DNA of 64,000 bases from Pseudomonas sp. W4I3 (GTDB taxonomy: Bacteria > Pseudomonadota > Gammaproteobacteria > Pseudomonadales > Pseudomonadaceae), in contig NZ_JAUSXS010000001.1 in NCBI RefSeq assembly GCF_030816195.1, positions 1,821,501 to 1,885,500 on the forward strand, in the 5' to 3' direction. Shown in pieces: positions 36,536 to 46,263 of this stretch (the stretch's first letter is position 1; each line of letters begins with the position of its first letter). Made by a program: the position numbers and the translations under genes. The notes beneath the pieces were generated by a model. That model was not told where the DNA came from. It was given only the letters and a program-made list of their open reading frames with translations, and ran no database searches.

Positions 36536-37916
36536 TTACGCCGCCGTCTGCCGAATCGGCAGCACCACTCGAAACGTCGTACCTTTACCCAGTTCACTGC
36601 TCACCGAGATAGCACCCCGGTGTTTCTTGACGATGCCGTAGGACAACGACAGCCCCAAGCCCGTGCCTTCGCCTACCGGCTTGGTGGTGAAGAACGGGTC
36701 GAAAATTTTCTGTACAGCGTCGGGAGCAATGCCGCAACCGTTATCCGCCACTTCCAGCCAGATGTTCTCGCCGTCCACGCCGTTGCTGATGGTGATGATG
36801 CCGCGCTCCGGCCCCATGGCCTGGGCGGCGTTGATCACCAGGTTCATCACCACCTGGTTGAGCTGCGAGGCCAGGCATTCGATGTCCGGCAGTGGCGTGT
36901 AGTGCTTGACCACATCGGCCTTGTACTTGAGTTCGCTGGCGACGATGTTGAGCGTTGAGTCGATGCCCTGTTTGCAGGTTGGCGAACTGCCAGGTCTGAT
37001 CGTTATCCACCCGCGAGAAATTTTTCAGGTCCTTGACGATCTGCACCACGCGGCCAATGCCGTCCTTGGACTCGCGGATCAGTACCGGAATGTCCTCCTT
37101 GAGAAACTCCAGTTCCAAGTCTGTGCGCAGTGCCTTGAGCCGGTCGCGCTGGCCCTGTTCCGGTATCGACGCTTCGCTGTGCTGATAAGCCTCCAGCATC
37201 TGTTGCAGCTGGTTGAAGTAGCCGTCGAGGGTGCTGAGGTTGGATGAAATGAAGCCCACCGGGTTGTTGATCTCGTGGGCGACGCCGGCCGCGAGTTGCC
37301 CCAGTGAAGCGAGCTTCTCCGACTGCACCAACTGGCTTTCCAGGTGCTTGCGCTCGTTGATCTCCAGTTGCAACGCCTGGGTGCGTTGTTCCACCAGTTG
37401 TTCCAGATGCAAGGTCTGCAGGGATGCACGCCGCGCCATGTCCCATTTGTTGGACAGGGTGTTGGCCATTTGCTGGACTTCGATGTTGTCGAACGGTTTC
37501 TTCAGGATCAGCAGGCGGTCATGCCCGTGCAGGCGAGACAGCAGGTCGTCCCAGGAATAATCCGAGTAGGCGGTGCATACCACCACTTGCAGTTCAGGGG
37601 CGACCATCCACAGTTGCTCGATGGTTTTCGCGCCGTCCCAGCCCTGGGGCATGCGCATGTCCACGAAGGCCAGGGCGTAAGGGCGTTGCTCCGCCATGGC
37701 GGCGCGCAGCAAGCTCAGGCCTTCTTCGCCGCCGTAGGCGCTGTGCAGTTCGAACGCCTGGGCCTGCGGGGTGGCGCTTTCGCCAAACAGTGCCGCCTCC
37801 ATCTCGTCCAGCGCCTGGTTGGTTTGCGCGCTGGGCATCAGGATCTTGCGAAAATCCTCATGGATGGAGGGTGTGTCATCGATCAGCAGGATGCGCCGGT
37901 TGGGAGGCTGGTTCAT
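36536..37916 (-). pseudogene. REC-histidine kinase hybrid, frameshifted near 36972
   Basis: The product would be about 459 residues. An N-terminal receiver domain (ILLIDDTPS, phospho-Asp in [12 protein letters not shown]), a coiled coil and HisKA H-box [17 protein letters not shown] come first, then an HATPase with [21 protein letters not shown] and [11 protein letters not shown]. The frame changes between WQFANLQ and GIDSTLNIV: minus-strand CTGCAAACAGGGC has one base too many compared with CTGCAACAGGGC. The upstream frame then runs into nonsense, while the ATPase continues in another frame. Sequencing error or true mutation cannot be told apart here. The start overlaps the stop of the upstream sensor kinase gene. 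Confidence 0.7.
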
Positions 37917-39739
37917 GAGGTACTTCCGGCAAGGGTCAAGGGAATCGTCAGGGTAAACACCGCGCCATGCCCCGGCCCGTCGCTCTGCGCAGTGAGCTGG
38001 CCATGCATTTCCACGGCGGCCAGCGCGCAGCTGTGCAGGCCGAAGCCATGGCCTTCCTTGCGGGTGGTAAAGCCGTGCGTGAAGATCCGCGTCATGTTCT
38101 CGGATGGTATGCCTTCGCCATCATCCTTCACACTGATCTTAAGCATATCGTCACCGGTCTGCTCCACTGTCAGGGTGATCTGTCGCGCCTGCTCGGAAAG
38201 CGTGGACATGGCGTACTTGGCGTTGCTGATCAGGTTGACCATGATCAGCAGGAGCCGGTGTTTGTCTCCCAGCATCTGCGGCACCGGCGCGTATTGCTTG
38301 ACCACCGTGACGTGGTGACGACTCAGCGCGCCGGCGTTCATGCGCAGGGCATCGTCGATCAAGGCGCCGATTTCCAGGGGTTCCAGCAGTGTGGAAGCGC
38401 CGGCATAGGATTGCTGGGTCGAGACGATGTCCTTGATGTGGTCGACGCTTTTGTTCAGTTGCGCCAGCTCGTCGCTCATGCCTTGCTGCTCGATGGCAAT
38501 CGCGTCCACCAACTGGTTCAGGTAGCCCGGCAGCAATTTGCCTTTTTCATCCTCGGTGAGAAAGGTACCCAGGTCGCCCTGATGTGCGTTGATCAATTGC
38601 ATGGCTTTGCCCAGGCCCAGGGCCTTGCTGCTGCGCAGTGTGCGGCTGACCAGATCGGCGGAGATATTCACGCTGTTGAGCACATTGCCTACGTTGTGCA
38701 GCACGTTGGTGGCGATCTCCGCCATGCCCGCCTGACGGGCGCTGTCCAGCAGTTCGCTCTGGGCATCCTTGAGTTGTTGCGTGCGCCGCTCCACCCGTTG
38801 CTCCAGGGTTTCGTTGGCCGACTGCAAGGCGCGATTGACGCGGTTGATCTCGGCGAAACTGCGCAGCAGGCGCACTGCCAGATAGAGCAGCAGCACCACC
38901 AGCAACGTCGAGAACACCAGCAGGTAGCGGTGATATTGATGATCGACGAGGTCGGCGGCCTGCTGGTCCTGATCGAGGTGGGTGGTCAGCGCATCGAGGC
39001 GCTCGGCCACGGGCACGGCGGCAATCCGTTCGAGCAGGCTGTTGACTATGGGCTGTTCGCGCAGAATCAGCGATATATGGTTGCTGAGGATATCCACCGG
39101 CGCCTGGAATTCCAGGGGCAGGTTCTGCTTGTTGATCGCCAGTTTGCCCAGGCCCACCAGGATATCGGCGGCGCGCTCGTCGCTGGTGACCTGGGCGAAC
39201 TCCAGGCTGCTGAGCAGCAGGTCATAGGTGTCGGTAGCCACGCTCTGCAGTTGCAGGCGGCCTTCATCGTCGATGCTGTTGAAGTGGGCCTGGATGTCAT
39301 CTTCGGCGGTCGGCAAGAATGCCAGTGAATTACGCAACACGGCGTTGTGGGATTTGAACTGGTCCACCAGCCGGGCTTTTTCCTGGATGGCCGTCCGATA
39401 CGCCGCCAGGCTGGCTTGCCAGACCGGCTGGTCGGCGGCGCTGTGGTAGGCGCTGCGGCTCTCCAGTTCGGCCCCGATTCGGGTCATTTCCGTCAGCGGC
39501 GTGACCAGCGGGTCGTAGTTATGGGTAATCGCGATCCGCGCCTTGAGTACTTCGCTGTCCCATTGCGCATTGAGCTGCTGGAGTTGGCGGAGCAGGTCTC
39601 GCGACTGGGTATAGGTGGCCGTTTGGTCGCGAGAAGATTTGAGGTACAGGAACACCAGCGTAGAGGCCAGAAACAGCGTCATCAGGCCAAGCAACACTTG
39701 GCTGGCGCGGCGGCGGTCCAGGCGTGACAAGCTGTTCAT
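37913..39739 (-). CDS. membrane sensor histidine kinase
   Basis: This 608-residue protein has an N-terminal membrane helix (residues about 14-33), a long helical periplasmic sensor region (about 34-275), a second membrane helix ([17 protein letters not shown]) and a cytoplasmic coiled coil. The phospho-acceptor region is [19 protein letters not shown], an H-box variant, and the HATPase shows [22 protein letters not shown] and [18 protein letters not shown]. It overlaps the peroxidase-like gene upstream and the REC-kinase gene downstream (ATGA at both ends), so the three proteins should be made together. The signal is unknown; a redox or haem-linked cue is suggested by the partner. Confidence 0.87.
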   Translation of the reverse strand: MNSLSRLDRRRASQVLLGLMTLFLASTLVFLYLKSSRDQTATYTQSRDLLRQLQQLNAQWDSEVLKARIAITHNYDPLVTPLTEMTRIGAELESRSAYHSAADQPVWQASLAAYRTAIQEKARLVDQFKSHNAVLRNSLAFLPTAEDDIQAHFNSIDDEGRLQLQSVATDTYDLLLSSLEFAQVTSDERAADILVGLGKLAINKQNLPLEFQAPVDILSNHISLILREQPIVNSLLERIAAVPVAERLDALTTHLDQDQQAADLVDHQYHRYLLVFSTLLVVLLLYLAVRLLRSFAEINRVNRALQSANETLEQRVERRTQQLKDAQSELLDSARQAGMAEIATNVLHNVGNVLNSVNISADLVSRTLRSSKALGLGKAMQLINAHQGDLGTFLTEDEKGKLLPGYLNQLVDAIAIEQQGMSDELAQLNKSVDHIKDIVSTQQSYAGASTLLEPLEIGALIDDALRMNAGALSRHHVTVVKQYAPVPQMLGDKHRLLLIMVNLISNAKYAMSTLSEQARQITLTVEQTGDDMLKISVKDDGEGIPSENMTRIFTHGFTTRKEGHGFGLHSCALAAVEMHGQLTAQSDGPGHGAVFTLTIPLTLAGSTS

Positions 39740-40704
39740 AGCGGCTTGCCCGCCCATTCGCCGGTCAGGGTCTTGAGAAACTGGATAATCAGGTCCTTGT
39801 CTTCCTGGGTCGGATTACGGCCCAGTTGGTACTTGAACATCACATCGACCGCTTGCTCCAGCGTCTTAGCCGACGCGTCATGAAAATACGGTGCGGTAAC
39901 GGCCACATTGCGCAGGCTGGGCACCTTGAACACATTGCGGTCCTCGTCGTCCTTGGTCAGCAGGTAGCGTCCGAGGTCTGACTCCAGCGGATTGCCGCGC
40001 GCCTGGAAGTAGTCGCCCATCACGCCGAATTTCTGAAACATGTTGCCGCCGATGTTCACGCCCTGGTGGCAAGCGATGCAGCCGTAGTCCTTGAAGCGCT
40101 GGTAGCCGTATTTTTCCTGGGTGGTCAGTATCTCGGTGTTGCCTTGCAAATACTGATCGAACCGCGAATTGGGCGTGAGCAGCGTGCGTTCGTAAGTCGC
40201 CAGCGCGTTCTGCACGTTGGCGGCGTTGAGGCCGTCGGGGTACGCCTGGCTGAAGGCGTTTTGATAGGCGGGCAGGGCGGACAGGTTCTGCACCACGGTC
40301 TTCCAGTCACTGCCCATTTCCACGGGGCTGGTGACCACGTCTTCGACCTGCGCTTGCAGCGTATCCACCCGGCCATTCCAGAACTGCTTGAAGTTCAGGC
40401 TGGCGTTGAACACGGTAGGCGTGTTGAGCGTCACCGGTTTACCGTCAACGCCCATCGAGAACGGCTGGTTGTCGGCACCACCGGATTCCAGGCGATGGCA
40501 GCTGGCGCAGGACAGGCTGTTATTGGCCGATAAGCGCGGCTCGTTGAACAATTGGCGGCCCAACTCGACCTTGGCCGGGTCCAGCGTCGGTACCGGCGGC
40601 AGGGGTTTGAGCGCTTCGTTCAGCGGCGCGGCGGCCAGCGGCACGCCGATGCCCAGGCACAAGGCGAAAATAAAACCGTAACAGGCAGTTGAAACAGGGC
40701 TCAA
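39736..40704 (-). CDS. dihaem cytochrome c peroxidase / MauG family protein
   Basis: This 322-residue periplasmic protein has a signal peptide (FALCLGIGVPLAAAP) and two haem c motifs, CASCH (about residue 65) and CIACH (about 209). The family segments TLNTPTVFNASLNFKQFWNGR and VFKVPSLRNVAVTAPYFHDASAKTLEQAVDVM are present. Members reduce hydrogen peroxide or carry out long-range oxidation (MauG). The stop codon overlaps the start of a sensor kinase gene, an unusual pairing suggesting that the dihaem protein senses peroxide or redox state for the kinase. That link is inferred. Confidence 0.88.
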   Translation of the reverse strand: MSPVSTACYGFIFALCLGIGVPLAAAPLNEALKPLPPVPTLDPAKVELGRQLFNEPRLSANNSLSCASCHRLESGGADNQPFSMGVDGKPVTLNTPTVFNASLNFKQFWNGRVDTLQAQVEDVVTSPVEMGSDWKTVVQNLSALPAYQNAFSQAYPDGLNAANVQNALATYERTLLTPNSRFDQYLQGNTEILTTQEKYGYQRFKDYGCIACHQGVNIGGNMFQKFGVMGDYFQARGNPLESDLGRYLLTKDDEDRNVFKVPSLRNVAVTAPYFHDASAKTLEQAVDVMFKYQLGRNPTQEDKDLIIQFLKTLTGEWAGKPL

Positions 40705-40834
40705 GCGAGCACTCCTTGCGGCTTGGGGGTTATGGATCGGGCATCAGTGTCGCGCAACCCACGTGCAGCAACTTCCTTCGTCGGCTAAACAACCAAGCTG
40801 GCTGAAGGTGCGATGACAGCATAGCCGAGCTCCC

Positions 40835-40866
40835 TTGATATCGACGGCCAGTTGGCGTCAAATCAA
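40835..40866. promoter_or_regulatory. imperfect inverted repeat between divergent peroxidase and REC genes
   Basis: TTGAT...GAC..CCA on the left mirrors TGG..GTC...ATCAA on the right over about 32 bases. It sits midway in the 246-base divergent gap, where an operator for both genes would be expected. Confidence 0.35.
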
Positions 40867-40950
40867 CAGCGTTTTCGCGTTGCCGGCCCGGATCGGCACG
40901 GCAGCGGTTCAATTGAGTTTAACTTTGTTTAATGTGAAGGCAGAGTCGCC

Positions 40951-42264
40951 ATGGATGAACCACTCGCTACCCAGTCCGCTGTTCTGCTGGTCGACGACGA
41001 AGAGTCGATCCTCAACAGCCTGCGCCGCCTGTTGCGCAGCCAGCCTTACGAGGTGGTGTTGGCCACCAGCGGCGCCCAGGCGCTGGAGATCATGGCAACC
41101 CGCCCCATTGACCTTGTGATGAGCGATGCGCGCATGCCCGGCATGGACGGTGCCACGCTGCTGGCCGAGGTCCACCGCCTTTACCCCGCCACCAGCCGCA
41201 TCATGCTCACCGGTTACGCCGACCTGACCACCATCATCAAGGCGATCAACGACGGTCAGATCCATCGCTACATCAGCAAGCCGTGGAACGACGAAGAATT
41301 GCAGCTGGTCCTGCAGCAAACCCTGGAACATCAGCGGCTCGAACGCCTGACCCTTGAGCAGAACGACCAGCTCAAAGCGCTGAACGCCACCCTGGAAAAA
41401 CGCGTGACGGCGCGCACCGCCGAACTGCAGCAGACCGCCGACATGCTCGACCTGGCCTACGACGAGCTCAAGCGCAGCTACGTGACCGGCACCGAAGTGT
41501 TTTCGCTGCTGGCCAACCTGCGCCTGCCCAAGGACAAGCAGACCAACCGCGCGTTGATCGAATTGATCCGCGTGTACTGCGCCGCCCAGGCCATGGACGA
41601 AGCCAGCACCCGCGACCTGACCATGGCCGCCGCGCTGTACAACATCGGCAAACTGAGCTGGACCGACAGCATGATGGTCGCGCCGTCCGACAAGCTGCAC
41701 AGCACCGACCGCGCGCTGTATCGCGAATACCCGACCCAGAGCGAGTCGCTGTTGATGACGCTTGAGCCGATGAAGGACGCGGCGCGGATCATCCGTCATC
41801 ACCAGGAGCGCTGGGACGGCTCGGGGTTTCCCGACCACCTCAAGGCCGACGCGATCCCGCCGGGCTCGCGCCTGCTGAAACTGGCCGTGGATTTCATCGA
41901 GTTGCAAAAAGGCTTGATCCTGGAGCGGCACCTGAACAGCGATGAAGCGTTGCTGTATATCCGCAAATACGCCGGGCGCCTGTATGACCCGGAACTGGTC
42001 GAGGATTTCGTACAGGCCTGCGCCACCTTCCTCAGCGATGTGACCCTGGGCGACCCCACGGTCAAAGTCCTCACCACCCGCGAACTTGAAGCCGGCATGG
42101 TCCTGGCGCGCAACCTCAACGCTGACAACGGCATGCTTTTGCTCAACGCGGGCAAGGTGCTGAACCTGCCGCTGGTGGACAAGCTGATCGCGTTCGAGGC
42201 AATGGAGGGTGCAAAATACAGCGTGTTCATCAAGCAACCCGACGAGATAACGATTCCCACATGA
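40951..42264 (+). CDS. response regulator with degenerate HD-GYP domain
   Basis: This 437-residue protein has an N-terminal receiver (VLLVDDEES, phospho-Asp 59 in MSDARMPGMDG, KPW near 115), a coiled coil, then an HD-GYP-like domain. The metal-binding HD pair of active cyclic-di-GMP phosphodiesterases is replaced: the usual LHDIGK reads LYNIGK. The later HHQERWDGSGFP segment is only partly conserved. It is therefore probably a catalytically dead c-di-GMP binding or interaction module. It diverges from the dihaem protein/kinase operon, whose kinases are its likely phosphodonors. RBS AAGGCAGAG precedes ATG 40951. Confidence 0.85.
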   Translation: MDEPLATQSAVLLVDDEESILNSLRRLLRSQPYEVVLATSGAQALEIMATRPIDLVMSDARMPGMDGATLLAEVHRLYPATSRIMLTGYADLTTIIKAINDGQIHRYISKPWNDEELQLVLQQTLEHQRLERLTLEQNDQLKALNATLEKRVTARTAELQQTADMLDLAYDELKRSYVTGTEVFSLLANLRLPKDKQTNRALIELIRVYCAAQAMDEASTRDLTMAAALYNIGKLSWTDSMMVAPSDKLHSTDRALYREYPTQSESLLMTLEPMKDAARIIRHHQERWDGSGFPDHLKADAIPPGSRLLKLAVDFIELQKGLILERHLNSDEALLYIRKYAGRLYDPELVEDFVQACATFLSDVTLGDPTVKVLTTRELEAGMVLARNLNADNGMLLLNAGKVLNLPLVDKLIAFEAMEGAKYSVFIKQPDEITIPT

Positions 42265-42674
42265 GCCATTCGACTATCCGCATCGCCGCCGCCGTCCTGA
42301 TCGATAAAGACGGCCAAACCCTGCTGGTGCGCAAGCGCGGAACCCAGGCCTTCATGCAACCGGGCGGCAAGATCGATGCGGGCGAACAACCCGTCGAGGC
42401 GCTGGCCCGGGAGCTGTATGAAGAACTGAACCTGCGCATCGATCCGGCAGACGCGGTGTACCTCGGCCAGTTCTCGGCGCCCGCCGCCAACGAGCCGGGG
42501 TTTACCGTACAGGCCGAGATGTTCCAGCTGCACATCGGCGTGGCAGTCACCCCGGCCGCTGAAATCGAAGAAATACGCTGGATCGACCCCATGGGCGACG
42601 GCGGCGTGCACCTGGCGCCGCTGAGCCGCGATCAGATCCTGCCGCTTTACCGTGCCTCGCTGACCCCCGCATGA
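42261..42674 (+). CDS. Nudix hydrolase
   Basis: This 137-residue Nudix protein has the full box GGKIDAGEQPVEALARELYEELNL (residues about 34-57), matching GX5EX7REUXEEXGU except at the final glycine. Family members hydrolyse nucleoside diphosphates linked to another moiety, often as housecleaning of damaged nucleotides; the substrate is not predictable here. It overlaps the response regulator's stop by 4 bases and the GNAT gene's start by 4 bases, forming a tightly coupled three-gene unit. Confidence 0.88.
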   Translation: MSHSTIRIAAAVLIDKDGQTLLVRKRGTQAFMQPGGKIDAGEQPVEALARELYEELNLRIDPADAVYLGQFSAPAANEPGFTVQAEMFQLHIGVAVTPAAEIEEIRWIDPMGDGGVHLAPLSRDQILPLYRASLTPA

Positions 42675-43178
42675 CCATTCGCCCGCTCACTGCCGGCGAT
42701 GCGCAGGCTTATCGGGCCTTGATGCTCGAGGCTTACGGCGCCTACCCCCAGGCATTTACCTCCAGCGTGGCCGAGCGTGCAGCGATGCCGTTGAGCTGGT
42801 GGCAAAAGCGCCTCGACCACCCGCTGGATTGCGTCCTGGGCGGTTTTGACGGGGAGCGACTGGCGGGCATTGTCGGCCTGGCATACGAGCCTCGGGAAAA
42901 AGCGCGGCACAAGGTGACCCTGTTCGGCATGTACGTGACCCAGGCGTATCAGCACAAGGGCATGGGCCGGCGGGCTGGTGGAGGCGGCGCTGGAGGAGGC
43001 CCGTCGGCAGCCTTGGCTGAAACTGATTCAACTGACCGTCACCGCCGGTAATGATGCGGCGTTTACGCTTTACCAGCGTTGCGGTTTCGTTCAGTACGGC
43101 CTTGAGCCGTTGGCGGTGCGGGTAGGCGTCGAGTATTTCGACAAGATTCACATGTGGCGCGAATTGAAAGGCCAGTGA
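42671..43178 (+). pseudogene. GNAT acetyltransferase, frameshifted near 42973
   Basis: The N-terminal part (MTIRPLTAGDAQAYRALMLEAYGAYPQAFTSSVAE to FGMYVTQAYQHKGMGR) is a normal GNAT fold up to the acetyl-CoA loop. Right after that loop the frame turns into glycine-rich nonsense. The expected continuation (LVEAALEEARRQPWLKLIQLTVTAGNDAAFTLYQRCGF) is found one frame over, ending at 43178. One extra G in GGG at 42972-42974 explains it. If repaired, the protein would be about 168 residues. Substrate unknown. Confidence 0.7.
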
Positions 43179-43182
43179 ATTC

Positions 43183-43320
43183 ACTGTGGGAGGAGGCTTG
43201 AAAACTCTCTAACTGATGCCCCGCGAGCTAAGTGTGGGAGGGGGCTTGCTCCCGATGGCGGCAGGTCAGTCAACCATGCAGTGACTGAAACACCGCTATC
43301 GGGAGCAAGCCCCCTCCCAC
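43183..43320. repeat. half REP followed by a REPIN (GTGGGAGGGGGCTTGC family)
   Basis: A diverged single arm (TGTGGGAGGAGGCTTG, 43183-43200) is followed by a complete inverted pair at 43233-43320. They fill the gap between the convergent GNAT and metR genes. Confidence 0.85.
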
Positions 43321-43324
43321 CTGC

Positions 43325-44242
43325 TCAGCGCACCGCACTGACCCCATCCAGGGTGGAAAACGAGGTGTCCTTGGCCGTCAGCAGAAAATCACGCATATAC
43401 GGCGCATCGAGCATATCCGCGCGAATCCCTGCATACAGCGTGGCGAACAAGCCTTTTTCCCCCAGCCGCTTGGCCTTCACATAACCGCGCGAGCTGTACT
43501 CGTGCAGCGCCCAGTGGGGCATGCCGCACACGCCGCGGCCGCTGGCCACCAGTTGCATCATCATCACCGTGAGTTCCGAGGTGCGCACCTGCGCGGGTTC
43601 CACGTCGGCCGGCTCCAGGAAGCGGGTGAAGATGTCCAGGCGATCACGCTCCACCGGGTAGGTGATCAGCGTTTCCGTCAGCAGGTCTTCCGGCACGATG
43701 TACGACTTGTTCGCCAGCGGGTGCTGATTGGCCACGGCGAGCATGGCTTCGTAGGTGAACAGCGGCACATAGGTGATCCCCGGCAGCTCCAGGGGGTCGG
43801 AGGTGACCACCAGGTCGAGGTCGCCACGGGCCAGGGCCGGCAGCGGCGCGAAGGCAAAGCCCGAGGCCAGGTCGAGTTCGACTTCGGGCCAGGCATCGCG
43901 GAACTGGTCGATGGTCGGCATCAGCCACTGGAAGCAACTGTGGCATTCGATAGCCATGTGCAGGCGCCCGGCGGTGCCGCCAGCTAAGCGCGCAATGTCG
44001 CGCTCGGCGCCGCGCAGCAAGGGCAGGGTGGCGTCCGCCAGTTGCAGCAGGCGCAGGCCGGCGCTGGTGAAACGCACCGGTTTGGTCTTGCGCACGAACA
44101 GCGGCATGCCCAGGCGTTCTTCCAGTTCTTTGAACTGGTGCGACAGCGCGGACTGGGTCAGGTGCAGGCGCTCGGCCGCCTCCACCAGGCTGTCGGCTTC
44201 GCGCAGGGCGTGCAGGGTCTTGAGGTGGCGGATTTCGAGCAC
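43325..44242 (-). CDS. metR: LysR-type regulator of methionine biosynthesis MetR
   Basis: This 305-residue LysR protein starts MLEIRHLKTLHALREADSLVEAAERLHLTQSALSHQFKELEERLG, the distinctive MetR N-terminus, followed by a substrate domain with AIECHSCFQWLMPTIDQFR. MetR activates metE and other methionine genes, with homocysteine as co-effector. metE is not in the window; the divergent neighbour is an alpha/beta hydrolase. A perfect MetR box lies between them, so MetR may control that gene and itself. Confidence 0.9.
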   Translation of the reverse strand: MLEIRHLKTLHALREADSLVEAAERLHLTQSALSHQFKELEERLGMPLFVRKTKPVRFTSAGLRLLQLADATLPLLRGAERDIARLAGGTAGRLHMAIECHSCFQWLMPTIDQFRDAWPEVELDLASGFAFAPLPALARGDLDLVVTSDPLELPGITYVPLFTYEAMLAVANQHPLANKSYIVPEDLLTETLITYPVERDRLDIFTRFLEPADVEPAQVRTSELTVMMMQLVASGRGVCGMPHWALHEYSSRGYVKAKRLGEKGLFATLYAGIRADMLDAPYMRDFLLTAKDTSFSTLDGVSAVR

Positions 44243-44368
44243 GGGCTCTCCATGAAGACAATTTGTGACGAAGCAGGATGGCGTGAGTTTGTCTCATGTT
44301 GCAGCGTGTGTCGATCAAGACCGCCCGGCACTCTTCATCAAACTGTCATCGAACTGTGGCAGCGCGCT

Positions 44369-44381
44369 TGAACAAACTTCA
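44369..44381. promoter_or_regulatory. MetR box TGAACAAACTTCA
   Basis: A perfect match to TGAA-N5-TTCA, 127 bases upstream of metR and 44 bases before the alpha/beta hydrolase start. The position suits activation of the hydrolase and autoregulation of metR. Confidence 0.65.
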
Positions 44382-44424
44382 TCAGACTCGCGCTCTACTG
44401 GGGTTCTGCGTTTCGGTGTTTTTC

Positions 44425-45444
44425 ATGCGTGTGTTGCTTTTAATGGCCGCTCTGTTGTTCGGCCTGCCGTGTCTTGCGGCTTCTCGATGTGACGTCAATG
44501 TGCCGACTCAAACGGTCGACCTGGCTCAGGTAAGCATCGCCTACCAGAGTATCGGGCGTGCGTCCGACCCTGCCTTGTTGTTGGTGATGGGCCTGGGCGG
44601 GCAGTTGATCCACTGGCCCGACGAAGTGGTGGTCGCCCTGTGCCAGCAAGGTTTTCGGGTGATCCGCTACGACAACCGTGATGTCGGTCTGTCCACCTGG
44701 CGCCAGGCGCCGGCCAGCGCCAACCTGACCTTCGAAGTGCTGCGCTACAAGCTCGGCCTACCGGTGGCGGCGCCCTACACGCTGACCGACATGGCCGATG
44801 ATGCACTGGGTTTGATGGACGCCTTGCAGGTGCAGCAATTTCACGTGCTGGGCGCAAGCATGGGCGGCATGATCGCCCAGCACATGGCGGCAATGGCGCC
44901 GCAGCGGGTGGAGAGCCTGACCCTGATCATGACCAGTTCCGGCGCCGAAGGCCTGCCCGCGCCGAATGCGGCGCTGGTGCAGTTGCTGTCGCGGCGCAGC
45001 GCACCCAATCGCGAAGTCGCCCTGGAGCAGCAAGCCGACTTGCTCGCCGCGCTGGGCAGCCCGACTGTGCAGGATGATCGCCAGGCATTGCTGCATCAGG
45101 CGGCGCTGTCCTATGACCGCGCGTTCAACCCCGAAGGCGTGAAGCGCCAGATCATGGCGATCCTCGCCGAACCGAGCCGCGTGCCGTTGCTCAACCAGCT
45201 GCGGGTGCCGACGTTGGTGGTTCACGGTACCGCTGACCCGTTATTGCCGGTGATGCATGGCGTTCACCTGGCCGCGCATATCCAGGGCAGTCAATTGAAA
45301 TTGATTCCGGGCCTGGCCCACCGTTTTCAGGAGGCGTTCAAGGCGCCGTTGCTGGCGGCGGTGCTGCCTTACCTGCAAGCCCATCGCGAAGATACTGCAC
45401 ACTGGGCGCAGATCGACTTGGGCGAGCCTTCGAAGCTGCTGTAA
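44425..45444 (+). CDS. alpha/beta hydrolase, exported
   Basis: This 339-residue protein has a signal peptide ([18 protein letters not shown]). The hydrolase fold has oxyanion-loop [13 protein letters not shown], nucleophile elbow GASMGG, acid in [11 protein letters not shown] and His in GLAHRF, so the triad is complete. The frame is open 43 codons further upstream, but ATG 44425 gives a clean signal peptide. Such enzymes are esterases or lipases; the substrate is unknown. It is divergent from metR with a MetR box in the gap, hinting at a sulfur-related ester or thiolactone substrate, though that is speculative. Confidence 0.82.
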   Translation: MRVLLLMAALLFGLPCLAASRCDVNVPTQTVDLAQVSIAYQSIGRASDPALLLVMGLGGQLIHWPDEVVVALCQQGFRVIRYDNRDVGLSTWRQAPASANLTFEVLRYKLGLPVAAPYTLTDMADDALGLMDALQVQQFHVLGASMGGMIAQHMAAMAPQRVESLTLIMTSSGAEGLPAPNAALVQLLSRRSAPNREVALEQQADLLAALGSPTVQDDRQALLHQAALSYDRAFNPEGVKRQIMAILAEPSRVPLLNQLRVPTLVVHGTADPLLPVMHGVHLAAHIQGSQLKLIPGLAHRFQEAFKAPLLAAVLPYLQAHREDTAHWAQIDLGEPSKLL

Positions 45445-45500
45445 AGGTGGTGTATCGTGTGGCTTTTGCGGCGCATTAATGCCAGCGAGGTTGCCTGCCC

Positions 45501-46154
45501 ATGAGTACTCCCCTGAAAATCGAATTCATCAGCGACGTCTCTTGCCCCTGGTGCATCATCGGCCTGCGCGGCCTGACCGAAGCCCTCGACCAGTTGGGCC
45601 CTGAGGTGCAGGCCGAGATTCATTTCCAGCCGTTCGAGCTGAACCCGAACATGCCCGCCGAGGGCCAGAACATCGTCGAGCACATCACCGAGAAATACGG
45701 CTCGACCGCGCAAGAATCCCAGGCCAACCGCGAGCGCATCCGCGACATGGGCGCCGCGCTGGGCTTTGCCTTTCGCACTGACGGTCAGAGCCGCATCTAC
45801 AACACCTTCGATGCTCACCGCCTGTTGCATTGGGCCGGGCTGGAAGGCTTGCAGTACAACCTCAAGGAGGCGCTGTTCAAGGCCTATTTCAGCGACGGCC
45901 AGGACCCCTCCGACCACGCGACCCTGGCGATCATCGCCGAACGTGTTGGGCTGGACCTCAAGCGCGCCGCCGAGATACTCGCCAGCGATGAATACGCCGC
46001 TGACGTGCGCGAGCAGGAGCAACTGTGGATCAGCCGTGGCGTGACCTCGGTGCCAACCATCGTGTTCAACGACCAGTACGCGGTCAGCGGTGGCCAGCCG
46101 GCCGAAGCCTTTGTGGGTGCGATTCGCCAGATCATCGAAGAAGCCAAAAAATAA
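45501..46154 (+). CDS. DsbA-family oxidoreductase, FrnE-like
   Basis: This 217-residue cytosolic thioredoxin-fold protein has the CPWC active site at residues 15-18 (ISDVSCPWCIIGLRGL), a helical insertion, and the cis-Pro region GVTSVPTIVFNDQYAVSGGQPAEAF. That is the FrnE subgroup rather than periplasmic DsbA, since no signal peptide is present. FrnE-type proteins are thiol-disulfide or 2-hydroxychromene-isomerase-like enzymes linked to oxidative stress. Starts at ATG 45501, 56 bases after the hydrolase stop; probably its own transcript. Confidence 0.87.
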   Translation: MSTPLKIEFISDVSCPWCIIGLRGLTEALDQLGPEVQAEIHFQPFELNPNMPAEGQNIVEHITEKYGSTAQESQANRERIRDMGAALGFAFRTDGQSRIYNTFDAHRLLHWAGLEGLQYNLKEALFKAYFSDGQDPSDHATLAIIAERVGLDLKRAAEILASDEYAADVREQEQLWISRGVTSVPTIVFNDQYAVSGGQPAEAFVGAIRQIIEEAKK

Positions 46155-46173
46155 CGCCAGGCACACAGCACAA

Positions 46174-46263
46174 TGTGGGAGGGGGCTTGCTCCCGATGGC
46201 GGTGTATCAGTCAACTCATGCAGAGACTGACCCACCGTCATCGGGAGCAAGCCCCCTCCCACA
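46174..46263. repeat. REPIN (GTGGGAGGGGGCTTGC family)
   Basis: Complete inverted arms flank a short loop, 20 bases after the FrnE-like stop codon. The following 107 bases up to the arginase-like gene hold no other recognised element. Confidence 0.9.
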
